Assembly: GCF_943193205.1 (NCBI RefSeq)
Contig: NZ_CALPDD010000002.1
Span: 1 to 64,000 of the forward strand
Length of the DNA: 64,000 bases
Origin: Alistipes muris
Lineage (GTDB): Bacteria > Bacteroidota > Bacteroidia > Bacteroidales > Rikenellaceae
Direction of reading: 5' to 3'
Part shown: positions 43,310 through 52,714 of the stretch, in pieces
Layout: each line of letters starts with the position of its first letter
How positions within the stretch are numbered: position 1 is the first letter of the stretch
The notes under the pieces: model-generated
Told to the model about the DNA's origin: nothing
The model's database searches: none
Seen by the model: the letters and a program-made list of their open reading frames with translations, nothing else
Made by a program: the position numbers and the translations under genes

Positions 43310-44572
43310 TTATTTCGCTTCGGCTTTCCGCACGATTCGCACCGTCGACTGGGTAGCCTGCCGGATGAAGACCTGCGGCCCGCAGGCGTAACGCTGCCAC
43401 AGCCCGTCGGTATATCCGCGCACGGTCAGCAACTCCATCCGGCCGATTTTCAGCACGTCGAAACCCTCCTTGCGCAAGGCGTCGACCGCCTGGTCGATAT
43501 GCCACGAATCGTCGACGCAAAGGCTCAGGTTGACGGCCGAATTGTGGACGAGGTTGGCCTTGATGCGGTAACGCTCCAAGAGCGAGAAGATCGCCGCGAA
43601 CTTCTCCTCCAGCACGAACGAGAAGTCACGCGAACGGATGGTCAGCAGCACCTGGTCCTTTTTCAGTATCAGAATCGGCACCTCGACGGGCGCCGAGACG
43701 CCGCGGATGACCGTGCCGGGCTTGCGCTTGTCGCCGAACGGCCGGACGTAAAGCGGGATGTTCTTGTTTTGCAGGGGCTTGATGGTCCGCGGGTGGATAA
43801 TCTGCGCCCCGCTGTAAGCCAGCTCGATGGTATCCAGGTAGTTGAGTTCGGCAATCTGCACGGCGTCGGGGAAAATCTTGGGGTCGGCGTTCAGCACGCC
43901 GTCCACATCTTTCCACACGGCCATCGACTCGGCGTCGAGGATATGGGCCGCCACGGCCGCCGAGTAGTCGGAGCCCTCGCGCCCGAGGGTCGTCGTCGTG
44001 CCGTCGGGCGCACCGCCTATGAAGCCTTGCCCCACGAATATCCGTTCCGGGCGCCCCTCGACCTCGGCCCGCAGGCGCGGCGCCGAAGCGGCCAGATCGA
44101 CCTCGGCGTCCTTGTGGCGCTGCTCGGTGACCAGCGCCCGGCGCATGTCGACCCAACGGTTCGGAACCCCGGCATAGGCGAGGTATTCCGAAATGATGGT
44201 TGTCGAAATCAGCTCGCCGAACGCCACGATGCGGTCGTACCACAACTCGGCGTCCTCGGGGTTGTAGTCGCTGCGGGACGTCACCTCCTCCAGCTCGGCG
44301 AAGAACGCTTCGACGCGCTCCAGCCGCACGGGACCGTGCCACAGCTCCTCGATGATGGTCGCATGGCAGTCGCGCAGCGCAGCGATTTCGGCCGCCACGG
44401 CCTGCCGGTCGGCCTGCTGCACCCCGGCGAAAACCCGTTCCAACGCATTGGTCGTCTTGCCCATGGCCGAGACGATGACGAACAGGTCGCGCTCGTCGCC
44501 TATGATTTTCAGCAGGTTGCGCACCCCGTCGGCATTGCGGACCGACGCTCCTCCGAACTTGTAGACCTTCAT
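43310..44572 (-). CDS. lysC: Aspartate kinase
   Basis: 420 residues from the ATG at 44572 (MKVYKFGGASVRNADG). Phosphorylates aspartate, the first step toward DAP/lysine, threonine and methionine. KFGGASV (ATP site), GREGSDYSAAVAA and two C-terminal ACT-like domains (LTIRSRDFSF onward) are present. It is monofunctional: no homoserine dehydrogenase domain is fused. It lies 7 bp from the stop of the prolyl oligopeptidase gene. Confidence 0.95.
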   Translation of the reverse strand: MKVYKFGGASVRNADGVRNLLKIIGDERDLFVIVSAMGKTTNALERVFAGVQQADRQAVAAEIAALRDCHATIIEELWHGPVRLERVEAFFAELEEVTSRSDYNPEDAELWYDRIVAFGELISTTIISEYLAYAGVPNRWVDMRRALVTEQRHKDAEVDLAASAPRLRAEVEGRPERIFVGQGFIGGAPDGTTTTLGREGSDYSAAVAAHILDAESMAVWKDVDGVLNADPKIFPDAVQIAELNYLDTIELAYSGAQIIHPRTIKPLQNKNIPLYVRPFGDKRKPGTVIRGVSAPVEVPILILKKDQVLLTIRSRDFSFVLEEKFAAIFSLLERYRIKANLVHNSAVNLSLCVDDSWHIDQAVDALRKEGFDVLKIGRMELLTVRGYTDGLWQRYACGPQVFIRQATQSTVRIVRKAEAK

Positions 44573-44579
44573 CGGGCGC

Positions 44580-46715
44580 TTATTTTTTGACCGGGCGATA
44601 GGGCACGCCGATATTCTGGAACAAGAAAGCATACATGTCCGTAGCCTCGTCGATGCGCTTCGAGGTGGGTTTGCCCGCGCCGTGGCCCGCGTTGGATTCG
44701 ATACGAATCAGCACAGGAGCTTCGCCCGCCTGGCAATGTTGGAGCTCGGCGGCGAACTTGAACGAGTGGGCCGGCACGACCCGGTCGTCGTGGTCGGCCG
44801 TCATGACCAGCGTAGCGGGATAGGCCACGCCCTCCTTTATATTATGGAGAGGGGAATATTTGTAAATGTACGAAAACTGCTCCTCGTTGTCCGACGTGCC
44901 GTATTCGACGGCCCAGCCCCAGCCGATGGTGAACTTGTGGTAGCGGAGCATGTCCATCACCCCCACGGCAGGCAGGCAGACGGCGAAAAGGTCGGGGCGC
45001 TGCACCTCGCAGGCGCCGACCAGCAGACCGCCGTTCGAGCCGCCGTTGATGGCCAGCCGGTCGGACGAAGTGTACTTGGCGGCAATCAGATACTCGGCCG
45101 CGGCGATGAAGTCGTCGAAAACGTTCTGCTTGTTTTCGAGCATGCCCGCCTTGTGCCAGGCCTCGCCGTACTCCGAACCGCCGCGCAGGTTGGCGACGCA
45201 GTAGATGCCGCCCTGCTCGACGAACATCAGCGCCGAGGGGTTGAAGCCGGGCGTGAGGTTGATCTGGAAACCGCCGTAGGCATAGAGCAGACACGGGTTC
45301 GTGCCGTCGAGTTCCATGTCGCGGCGATGGGTGATGAACATCGGCACGCGCGTCCCGTCCTTGGAGGGGTAGAAAACCTGCTCGGTGACGAACAATTCGG
45401 GGTCGAAACGCACCTCGGGCGCCTTGAAAAGCGCCGATTCGCCCGAAGCGATGTCGTAGCGGTAAATCGTGGCGGGCGAGGTGTAGTTCGACAGCGAGTA
45501 GTAGAACTGCGCGTCCTCCTTTTCGCCGCCGAAACCGCCGAGGGTGCCGATGGCGGGCAGGGCGACTTCGCGGACGGGCTTGCCGTCGAACCCGTACTGA
45601 ACGACCTTATGCTGTGCATCCTGCAAGTAGATGGCGAACAGGCAGTCGCCGCCCGTCGAAACGCTCTCCAGCAACTGCTCCTTTTCGGGGATGACCACCT
45701 CCGGCTTGCCGGGACGGTTCAGATCGAGCTTCAGCAGACGCCGGTTCGACGCTCCGTCGTTGGAAGTATAGAAAAACTCGTCGTTGCGGCACTCCACGAA
45801 CTCATAGTCGGCGTCGAAACCGGGCAGCAGCGTGCGGAACTTCTTCTCGCCGATTTTCCTGTAGAGGATTTCGGTGCCCGAGGTACCCTCCGACGCGACC
45901 ACGAAGAGCCACTTGCCGTCGTCGCTGGGCCAAGCCGAGAAGTAGCGGAGCGGATGGGCCGCGTCGCGGTACACCAGCACGTCGGCCGACTGCGGGGTGC
46001 CGAGGAGGTGATAGTAGACCTTCTGAAACTGGTTCTGCGACGAATAGACCCCCTTTTCGGGAGCATCGTAGGCGCTGTAATAGAAACCTTTGGAATCGGG
46101 CGACCACGTGGCGCCCGAGAACTTCACCCACTCGATGCAGTCGTCGGTCAGCTTGCCCGAAGCCACGTCGAGCACCCGGATCTGGACCCAGTCGGAACCC
46201 GAAGCGGCCACGGCGTAGGCGCAATATTTGCCGTCCTCGGAGAACGAGACGTCCGAAAGCGCCACCGTACCGTCGTCGGACAAGGCATTGGGGTCGAGGA
46301 AGACCTGGGCCTCGCCGTCGGGCGCGGCGGCCCGATAGAGCACCGACTGATTCTGCAACCCGTTGTTATGGAACCAGTACCACGCATCGCCATGCTTGGC
46401 GGGGATGCCCTGCTTGGGATAGTTCCACAGCTCGGTGAGCCGCTCGCGGATGGCCCCGCGAAACGGGATCTGCGCCAGATAATCGTCCGTTACGGCGTTC
46501 TCGGCAGCGACCCAGGCGGCCGTGGCCTCGGAATTGTCGTCTTCGAGCCAACGGTAGGGGTCGGCCACCTTCGTGCCGAAGTAGTCGTCGACCACCTCGC
46601 CGCGCGCGGTGTCGGGATAGGGCTGATGCTTGATCTGTTTCATCTGCGAACAACTTGCTGCAATCATCGCCGCGCCGCCCGCAAGGAGCACGGCCATACG
46701 TACCGATTTGAACAT
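44580..46715 (-). CDS. Prolyl oligopeptidase family serine peptidase (S9A), lipoprotein
   Basis: 711 residues. The signal peptide ends in a lipobox (MIAASC). An N-terminal block [19 protein letters not shown] is typical of S9A enzymes; residues about 75-430 form the propeller. The alpha/beta hydrolase domain has the Ser in [12 protein letters not shown], the Asp in [12 protein letters not shown] and the His in [10 protein letters not shown]. It would cut short peptides after proline in the periplasm. Its promoter appears to share an inverted repeat with the divergent dapD gene. Confidence 0.95.
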   Translation of the reverse strand: MFKSVRMAVLLAGGAAMIAASCSQMKQIKHQPYPDTARGEVVDDYFGTKVADPYRWLEDDNSEATAAWVAAENAVTDDYLAQIPFRGAIRERLTELWNYPKQGIPAKHGDAWYWFHNNGLQNQSVLYRAAAPDGEAQVFLDPNALSDDGTVALSDVSFSEDGKYCAYAVAASGSDWVQIRVLDVASGKLTDDCIEWVKFSGATWSPDSKGFYYSAYDAPEKGVYSSQNQFQKVYYHLLGTPQSADVLVYRDAAHPLRYFSAWPSDDGKWLFVVASEGTSGTEILYRKIGEKKFRTLLPGFDADYEFVECRNDEFFYTSNDGASNRRLLKLDLNRPGKPEVVIPEKEQLLESVSTGGDCLFAIYLQDAQHKVVQYGFDGKPVREVALPAIGTLGGFGGEKEDAQFYYSLSNYTSPATIYRYDIASGESALFKAPEVRFDPELFVTEQVFYPSKDGTRVPMFITHRRDMELDGTNPCLLYAYGGFQINLTPGFNPSALMFVEQGGIYCVANLRGGSEYGEAWHKAGMLENKQNVFDDFIAAAEYLIAAKYTSSDRLAINGGSNGGLLVGACEVQRPDLFAVCLPAVGVMDMLRYHKFTIGWGWAVEYGTSDNEEQFSYIYKYSPLHNIKEGVAYPATLVMTADHDDRVVPAHSFKFAAELQHCQAGEAPVLIRIESNAGHGAGKPTSKRIDEATDMYAFLFQNIGVPYRPVKK

Positions 46716-46746
46716 GGTGGGGGATATTAACGTAGTTTTATCAAGG

Positions 46747-46774
46747 CAAAGTTAGAAAAATTTGCCTAACTTTG
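46747..46774. promoter_or_regulatory. Divergent -7 boxes in an inverted repeat (S9A / dapD)
   Basis: CAAAGTTAG (46747-46755) and CTAACTTTG (46766-46774) are exact reverse complements 10 bp apart. Each contains TAACTTTG, a perfect -7 box, one facing the S9A gene and one facing dapD. The two promoters therefore overlap back to back. Neither has an obvious TTTG 19 bp away. Confidence 0.6.
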
Positions 46775-46805
46775 TCTCTCTGCGAACGAAAACAACGGAA
46801 CCGTT

Positions 46806-47633
46806 ATGTACGAAGAACTCAAAACGATAATCGAACGCACGTGGGAAGACCGCACGCTGCTCGGCAGCACGGAATCGCAGGAAGCGATACGCCGTGCTGT
46901 GGAAATGGTGGACAAAGGCCTGCTGCGCTGCGCCGAACCGCTCGACAGCGCACAGGCCGGGTGGCAGGTGAACGAATGGGTCAAGAAAGCCGTCATCCTC
47001 TACTTCCCGATTCAGCCCATGCGCAAGATGGAGGCGGGCGAACTGGAGTGGTTCGACAAGATGGAGCTCAAACACGGCTACGAAGAATTAGGCGTGCGGG
47101 TCGTGCCCCACGCCGTGGCGCGCTACGGCGCCTACATCGCCCCGGGGGCGATTCTGATGCCGTCGTATGTGAACATCGGAGCCTACGTCGACACGGGGAC
47201 GATGGTCGACACGTGGGCGACGGTAGGTTCGTGCGCCCAAATCGGCAAGCACGTGCATCTGTCGGGCGGCGTGGGCATCGGCGGCGTGCTGGAACCCGTG
47301 CAGGCGGCGCCTGTCATCATCGAGGACAACTGCTTCGTCGGTTCGCGCTCGATTGTGGTGGAAGGCGCCCGCATCGGCCGCGAAGCGGTCTTGGGCTCCA
47401 ACACGGTCATCACGGGCTCGACGCACATCATCGACGTGACGGGCCCCGAACCAGTGACCTACAAGGGCTATGTACCGCCCCGCTCGGTGGTTGTGCCGGG
47501 CAGCTACCGCAAGCAATTCCCGGCCGGCGAATACAGCGTCAGCTGCGCCCTTATCATCGGACAGCGCAAGGAATCGACCGACAAGAAAACCTCGCTCAAC
47601 GACGCACTGCGCGACTTCGGAGTATCGGTATAA
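46806..47633 (+). CDS. dapD: Tetrahydrodipicolinate N-succinyltransferase
   Basis: 275 residues. Succinyl-CoA-dependent step of the lysine/meso-DAP pathway. The left-handed beta-helix hexapeptide repeats span about residues 105-230 (YIAPGAILMPSYVNIG, GGVGIGGVLEP, VVEGARIGREAVLG). The N-terminal helical region and the C-terminal QRKESTDKKTSLNDALR block are typical. It is the only dap gene here. Whether the organism uses DapD rather than the DapL route cannot be judged without the rest of the genome. Confidence 0.96.
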   Translation: MYEELKTIIERTWEDRTLLGSTESQEAIRRAVEMVDKGLLRCAEPLDSAQAGWQVNEWVKKAVILYFPIQPMRKMEAGELEWFDKMELKHGYEELGVRVVPHAVARYGAYIAPGAILMPSYVNIGAYVDTGTMVDTWATVGSCAQIGKHVHLSGGVGIGGVLEPVQAAPVIIEDNCFVGSRSIVVEGARIGREAVLGSNTVITGSTHIIDVTGPEPVTYKGYVPPRSVVVPGSYRKQFPAGEYSVSCALIIGQRKESTDKKTSLNDALRDFGVSV

Positions 47634-47700
47634 AAATAAATAATGAATAGTGAATAATTGCCCGGCAGCAAAAACCGATTATTCATTATTCATTGATTCC
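47634..47700. repeat. Inverted AT-rich repeat pair between dapD and ogt
   Basis: AATAATGAATAGTGAATAAT (left) and ATTATTCATTATTCATT (right, entering the ogt end) are reverse complements around about 20 bases. It may serve as a terminator for both convergent genes. Confidence 0.6.
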
Positions 47701-48149
47701 AACGCCAGCAGCTTTTCCTTAACCTCCAGCCCGGCGGCATAACCGACCAAGGCGCCGGAAGCCCCGACGACGCGGTGGCACGGCACGACGATGGCAATCG
47801 GATTGCGGTTGTTGGCCATGCCGACGGCACGGCACGCCTTGGGACGTCCGATGCGCCCGGCAATCCGCCCATAGGAACAAGTCGCGCCATAAGGGATTTC
47901 CCGCAGGGCGGCCCACACCTGCTGCTGAAAAGGCGTTCCGGCGGGCGCCAGCGGCAAGGTGAATTCGCGCCGCTCGCCTGCGAAGTATTCGCGCAGCTCC
48001 TCCACCGCCTGCCGAAGCACGGGCGGCAAATCTCCTGCCTGCCCGACAGCGGGCCCCGCCGCCCCGAAACGCACGGCCGTCACCGCCCGCTCCGTCGCCG
48101 TGACGGTCACGGGCCCCACGGGCGTATCCAACCGGACCGAACGCTCCAT
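47679..48149 (-). CDS. ogt: Methylated-DNA--protein-cysteine methyltransferase
   Basis: 156 residues. Suicide repair protein that takes the methyl group from O6-methylguanine. The active Cys is in IAIVVPCHRVVGASGAL, and the helix-turn-helix part carries IPYGATCSYGRIAGRIG. The N-terminal domain is short and there is no AdaA-like domain, so it is of the Ogt type. Its start overlaps the DPP4 gene end region with 1 bp spacing. Confidence 0.96.
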   Translation of the reverse strand: MERSVRLDTPVGPVTVTATERAVTAVRFGAAGPAVGQAGDLPPVLRQAVEELREYFAGERREFTLPLAPAGTPFQQQVWAALREIPYGATCSYGRIAGRIGRPKACRAVGMANNRNPIAIVVPCHRVVGASGALVGYAAGLEVKEKLLALESMNNE

Positions 48150-48150
48150 C

Positions 48151-50274
48151 CTACAAGTGTTCGAGCGTGTAGTCGATCATCTTCTGCCGCACGTTGGCCG
48201 TATCGTCGGGCATCATCGAGTGGTTCTGATCGGGATAGACCATCATGTCGTAGCGCTTGCCCGCGCGGTTGAGCGCCCGCGCCATTTCGGCCGTGTGCTG
48301 GAAATGCACGTTGTCGTCGGCCGTGCCATGGATAAGCAGCAGCCGCGTGCGCTTGTCGTCGAGCAGCCGCGCCAGCCGCAGGGGCGAATGGTCGTCGTAG
48401 CCCGCCGCATTGTATTGCGGCAGGTTGTTGTAGATTTCGGTGTAAATCGTATCGTAGTAGCGCCACGAAGTCACGGGCGCCACGGCAATGGCCATCTTGA
48501 ACAGCCCGTGACCCTTGAGCGCGCAGCTCAGCGCCATGAACCCGCCGTAGGACCAGCCGTAAATGCCTATCCGCCCGGCATCGACCCACGGCTGAGCCGC
48601 CATGTGGCGGGCCAGCGAAAGCTGGTCTTCGGTCTCCATCGCGCCCAAGCGTCCGTAGGTCTGTTTCTTGAACCGCTCGCCGCGGAACCCCGTGCCGCGC
48701 CCGTCGGCCGAAACGACGATATAGCCCTTGTCGGCCAACGCATCTTCCCAATCGAGCGACCAGCGGTCGGCGACGGTCTGCGACCCGGGACCCGAATACT
48801 GCGTCAGCAGCACCGGATAACGCCGCGAGGGGTCGAAACCGCGCGGCCGGACGATGCAGGCGTTGAGCGTGTCGCCGCGCTCGGTGACGAAGGTGAAGAA
48901 TTCCTTCGCCGGGCGCTGCGTGGCGGCCAGTTCGGCCCGCAAGGCGTCGTTGGTCTCCAGCGTGCGCACGGCCGTTCCGTCGCCCTTGCAGATTTCGACC
49001 CGGTTGGGGGTCGCGGCCGACGAATAGGTCGAAATGTAATACTTCATCCCCGAGCTCGGAGCGATGGTATAATACCCGTCGTCCGGGGTCAGGCGGCGCT
49101 TGTCCTTGCCGTTGAGCGCCACGCTGTAAAGGTTGCGGCGCAGGGGCGAAGTCTCGGTCGAGAGGAACCACACCCGTTTGGGCGTTGCGGCGACCACCTC
49201 GGTCACCTCCCACGGCCCTTTGGTCACCTGGGCGAGGAACCCGCCGCGGATGCCGTAGAGGTAGAGGTGCATGAATCCCGTGTGGCTCTCCTGGCGCACC
49301 AGAAAACGCTCCTTGTCGATGAACGTGACCGTCCGGTCGTCGACCCGCTCGACGTACTGCTGGGCCCGCTCCTCGTAGATGGTCCGCTGGGCGCCGTTGG
49401 GTTCGCACAGCTGCACCTCGAACGTATTCTGCCGCCGGTTGATGCGGTGGTACCACAGCCGCCCGTCGGGCGTGAAGCCGATGCGGGGAAGGTACTGGTC
49501 GCTGTCGGGCCCGGTGTCGATGCGCTCGCGCTCCCCGGTGGCCAGGTCGACGACGAAAAGCTGCACCTTGGAATTGGGGTCCCCGGCCTTGGGATACTTG
49601 AACGAAAAGGCCTCGTTGTGCAGCTTGCCGTCGAAACGCATCATCTGCATCGTGGGCACCTCGCGCTCGTCGAAACGCAGGTAAGCTACCCGGCGCCCGT
49701 CGGGCGAAAAGGCGTAGGCCCGTGTCAGCCCGAACTCCTCCTCGTAGACCCAGTCCGTGGTGCCGTTGATGACGGCGTTCCACTCGCCGTCGGAGGTCAG
49801 CCGCCGCGTCTTGCGGGAAGCCATGTCGTAGAGATAGAGGTCGTTGCGGTCGGAGTAGAGAATCGCCGAGCCGTCGGGCGAGAACGACGCATCGCGCGGC
49901 GCCTGGGCGTCGGGCAGGACAGGCTCCAGCGTCTGCCCGTCGGAAAGATAGTATTTCGTGGTGTACGAATGGCGGTAGATAGGCGTGCGGCCCGAAGCGA
50001 CGAGCAGGCAGCGCTCGTCGGGCGAAAAGGCATAGTCGGCAATCCCCGTCGAGAGAGACCGGGGCAGCAGTTTCTCGCCGTCGCCCGCCTCGGCATAGCC
50101 GTAGCGGACCACGTTGTTCTCCTCGATGACCGTATAGTGTTCGCCGTCGTTCATCGACCGGATGCCGCCGACGCGCCGGTTCATGGCCCGCAGGCGGGCG
50201 ATTTCGTCGTACTCGCCGCCGGCCTGCGCCGCACCCAGCGCAAAGAGCCCCAGCAGCAGGAAGATAACTTTCAA
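48151..50274 (-). CDS. Dipeptidyl peptidase IV (S9B)
   Basis: 707 residues with an N-terminal signal peptide (LLLGLFALGAAQAGG). The eight-bladed propeller spans about 30-440; a DPP-type Glu pair (VYEEEFGLTRAYAFSPDG) is visible. The hydrolase domain has the Ser in YGWSYGGFMAL, the Asp in HGTADDNVHF and the His in PDQNHSMM. It removes X-Pro dipeptides in the periplasm. It follows the unknown 228-residue gene by 1 bp and precedes ogt by 1 bp. Confidence 0.96.
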   Translation of the reverse strand: MKVIFLLLGLFALGAAQAGGEYDEIARLRAMNRRVGGIRSMNDGEHYTVIEENNVVRYGYAEAGDGEKLLPRSLSTGIADYAFSPDERCLLVASGRTPIYRHSYTTKYYLSDGQTLEPVLPDAQAPRDASFSPDGSAILYSDRNDLYLYDMASRKTRRLTSDGEWNAVINGTTDWVYEEEFGLTRAYAFSPDGRRVAYLRFDEREVPTMQMMRFDGKLHNEAFSFKYPKAGDPNSKVQLFVVDLATGERERIDTGPDSDQYLPRIGFTPDGRLWYHRINRRQNTFEVQLCEPNGAQRTIYEERAQQYVERVDDRTVTFIDKERFLVRQESHTGFMHLYLYGIRGGFLAQVTKGPWEVTEVVAATPKRVWFLSTETSPLRRNLYSVALNGKDKRRLTPDDGYYTIAPSSGMKYYISTYSSAATPNRVEICKGDGTAVRTLETNDALRAELAATQRPAKEFFTFVTERGDTLNACIVRPRGFDPSRRYPVLLTQYSGPGSQTVADRWSLDWEDALADKGYIVVSADGRGTGFRGERFKKQTYGRLGAMETEDQLSLARHMAAQPWVDAGRIGIYGWSYGGFMALSCALKGHGLFKMAIAVAPVTSWRYYDTIYTEIYNNLPQYNAAGYDDHSPLRLARLLDDKRTRLLLIHGTADDNVHFQHTAEMARALNRAGKRYDMMVYPDQNHSMMPDDTANVRQKMIDYTLEHL

Positions 50275-50275
50275 C

Positions 50276-50962
50276 TCACACGTCTTTAGTATCGAATTCG
50301 TAGCCCAGGCGTTTGCCCGTCACGAATTTCGAGTTGTCCATCTTGGTGTTGAACTGGTCGACGGTCACCCGCGCCAGCGTCTCGTAGGGGGTGGTCAGCA
50401 GGTCGAAGCCGAGCGCGAAGTCAATAGCCTCCTCGAGCACCGTCACCAGGGCGTCGCGGTCGATTTCCGCCCGCCCGAAGTCGGCGGCCCGCAGCGAAGT
50501 CTGCCCCTTGCCTTCCACGAAATAACGGCGTTCGCGGTTGATGAAGAGCCGCCCGATCAGATAGCCCTCGTCGGCGTTGCGGTTGAACTTGAACGAATCC
50601 GACAGAAAGTTGTAGATGTTGACCACGCCGCAATAGGCGTTCTCGGCGTCGGCCTGCACATAGGGCGTCTGCCGCACGGGGTGCTGCGCATCGAAGTCGA
50701 AAACGTCGGTGTGCATCTGGAAAATCAGCACGTCGTTGGCCACCTGCAGCTGCACCTCGAACTTGCCGCGGTCGCGGTATTCGATGCGCACACGGCGGTC
50801 CAGACGGCCGTCGAGCTGGTCGTCGAGCTCCGAAGCCATCTCCAGCAAAGTCTCCTTCAAGAGGTTGAAGACCGCGAACGTGTGGTCGAAGACCTTTTGC
50901 TTGAGGGTCGACTTGCGGACCAGCGTGTCGAGAATCCGCGCTCTGAGCGGGGTTGTATCCAT
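50276..50962 (-). CDS. Conserved protein of unknown function
   Basis: 228 residues with no signal peptide and no membrane segment. I do not recognise a named domain. The N-terminal 60 residues are helical; the middle alternates beta-like stretches (FEVQLQVANDVLIFQMHTDVFDFD). I recall similar proteins in other Bacteroidales, but only from memory. It lies in a minus-strand run between the LysM glucosaminidase and DPP4. Confidence 0.8.
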   Translation of the reverse strand: MDTTPLRARILDTLVRKSTLKQKVFDHTFAVFNLLKETLLEMASELDDQLDGRLDRRVRIEYRDRGKFEVQLQVANDVLIFQMHTDVFDFDAQHPVRQTPYVQADAENAYCGVVNIYNFLSDSFKFNRNADEGYLIGRLFINRERRYFVEGKGQTSLRAADFGRAEIDRDALVTVLEEAIDFALGFDLLTTPYETLARVTVDQFNTKMDNSKFVTGKRLGYEFDTKDV

Positions 50963-51018
50963 AAAATCGTCGGTTTGCCGTTCCGGGCCCCTGCGGCAGA
51001 ACCGCAGCCGCGGCGGAA

Positions 51019-52023
51019 CTATTTGATTCTTATTTCCTGTCCCTCACCCAGGCGGAAGCCTTTCTTCAGCCCGTTGAGTTTTTCGAGCGAACGCGTGCGG
51101 ATGCCGTAGGACTGCGCCACGGCCCACGTGGTTTCGCCCTCGTGGCAGATGTGGTGCCGGGCATTGCCCCGCCATGCCGTCTGCTTGCGCTCGATGAAGA
51201 CCACTTCGCCCCATGCGGGCTGCGAGCGGCGGCCCTTCACGTCGTTGAACTTGCGCAGGTTGCCCGCCGACAGGCGGAATTTGCGGCCGATGTTCTCGAA
51301 CGTGTCGTTCTCCTTGGCAAGAACGTAATGCACGCCGTTGGTAGTATATACGTTATAGCCTTCGTGGGCGTTGATGGTCACACGGTAGTTGTCCGGGTCG
51401 ATCAGGTAGCCGCCCACCGCCAGCCGTTCGGCGTCGCTGTACGACGTCTTGGTGATCTCCTCCAGCGACTTGCCGCTCTTGTGGGCCGCATAGACCCGCT
51501 CGCCCTGCGGCTGGTCGAGCAGGTAGAGCTTCATGCTCTCGATGAGCCGCACGAGCCGCTGCGCATAGTCGGGAGCCGTGGCGTAACCCGCGGCCTTGAG
51601 CCCGCGCGCCCAGCTCTTGTAGTCGGTCGACGGATAGGCGAAAAGCGAATCGTAGCGGGGCTGCGTGTCGAGGAACACCGCGTGGTCGTGGTACGAGGCT
51701 TCGACCGATTCGTAGGCCCGGAAACATTCGTCCGGGGCGTCGTCGTCGTGGAAGACGCGCGGACCCGTCCAGCCGCGCTTGCACTTGATGCCGAAATGGT
51801 TGTTCGATTCGACCGACAGCCGGCTGTTGCCGCTGTCCGATTCGAGGATGCCCTGCGCCATGGTGATGCTGGCCGGGATGCCGTAGCGCTCCATGTGGGC
51901 CACGGCGATGGACTTGTAGCGCTCGACGTACTCTTCGCGCGTGAGGCGGCTCTGGGCCGCGGCCGGAGCCGATGCGAAAAGCACGATTCCGCCCAAGAGT
52001 ATTGCGGTTCTGGAAAAAATCAT
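51019..52023 (-). CDS. Glucosaminidase (GH73) with LysM repeats
   Basis: 334 residues from the ATG at 52023. Signal peptide ending APAAAQ. The GH73 domain (about 28-175) has the catalytic Glu in MAQGILESDSGNSRL and the FGIKCKRGWTG block. Two LysM-like repeats follow, around YVLAKENDTFENIG and HHICHEGETTWAVAQSYG. It would cleave GlcNAc-MurNAc bonds in peptidoglycan. A complete promoter precedes it. Confidence 0.94.
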   Translation of the reverse strand: MIFSRTAILLGGIVLFASAPAAAQSRLTREEYVERYKSIAVAHMERYGIPASITMAQGILESDSGNSRLSVESNNHFGIKCKRGWTGPRVFHDDDAPDECFRAYESVEASYHDHAVFLDTQPRYDSLFAYPSTDYKSWARGLKAAGYATAPDYAQRLVRLIESMKLYLLDQPQGERVYAAHKSGKSLEEITKTSYSDAERLAVGGYLIDPDNYRVTINAHEGYNVYTTNGVHYVLAKENDTFENIGRKFRLSAGNLRKFNDVKGRRSQPAWGEVVFIERKQTAWRGNARHHICHEGETTWAVAQSYGIRTRSLEKLNGLKKGFRLGEGQEIRIK

Positions 52024-52047
52024 TATCTTTGTTTTGGGTTTGCCTGA

Positions 52048-52077
52048 CAAAGGTATTACTTTTCGCCGAAACTGCAA
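52048..52077 (-). promoter_or_regulatory. Glucosaminidase promoter (TTG-19-TACCTTTG)
   Basis: On the minus strand TTG (52075-52077) and an exact TACCTTTG (52048-52055) are separated by exactly 19 bases. The ATG is 25 bp downstream of the -7 box. Confidence 0.75.
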
Positions 52078-52111
52078 TAACGGAACCGCAACAATAAACC
52101 TTGCTGAAGCT

Positions 52112-52714
52112 ATGTTCACCCCAAACGCCCTCGCGATTTTCAGCCGCGCCATCGACGACTACCACCGCTTCGACGACGTGGACCGTCCCGTCGAGAATCC
52201 CTACGAAGCAGGCTCGCTCGACCACCTGCTCTACCTCAAGAACTGGATCGACACGGTCCAGTGGCACCTCGAAGACATCATCCGCAACCCCGAAATCGAC
52301 CCGGCCGAAGCGCTTCTGATCAAGCGCCGCATCGACCGCTCGAACCAGGAGCGCACCGACATGGTGGAGTATATCGACTCCTACCTGCTGGACAAGTACA
52401 AGGACATCGTTCCGGCACCCGACGCACGGCTCAACACCGAGACCCCGGCCTGGGCCGTCGACCGGCTGTCGATTCTGGCGCTCAAAATCTACCACATGGA
52501 GCAGGAGACGCGCCGCACCGACGTGGCCGACGCTCACCGCGACGCCTGCCGCCGCAAGCTCGACGTGCTGCTGGCCCAGCGTACCGACCTCTCGCAGGCC
52601 ATCGAGGAGCTGCTGGCCGACATCGAGGCGGGCCGCAAGTACATGAAGACCTACAAACAGATGAAGATGTACAACGACCCGGCGCTCAACCCGGTACTCT
52701 ATGGCAAAAAATAA
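52112..52714 (+). CDS. DUF4254 protein
   Basis: 200 residues from the ATG at 52112 (MFTPNALAIFSRAIDDYH). Helical protein with RRIDRSNQERTDMVE and ILALKIYHMEQETRR, matching the DUF4254 family of Bacteroidetes. No function is known. Its last 14 bases overlap the start of the GT9 gene. I recall the same pairing in other Bacteroidetes, but have not checked it. A partner role in glycan assembly is inference. Confidence 0.85.
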   Translation: MFTPNALAIFSRAIDDYHRFDDVDRPVENPYEAGSLDHLLYLKNWIDTVQWHLEDIIRNPEIDPAEALLIKRRIDRSNQERTDMVEYIDSYLLDKYKDIVPAPDARLNTETPAWAVDRLSILALKIYHMEQETRRTDVADAHRDACRRKLDVLLAQRTDLSQAIEELLADIEAGRKYMKTYKQMKMYNDPALNPVLYGKK

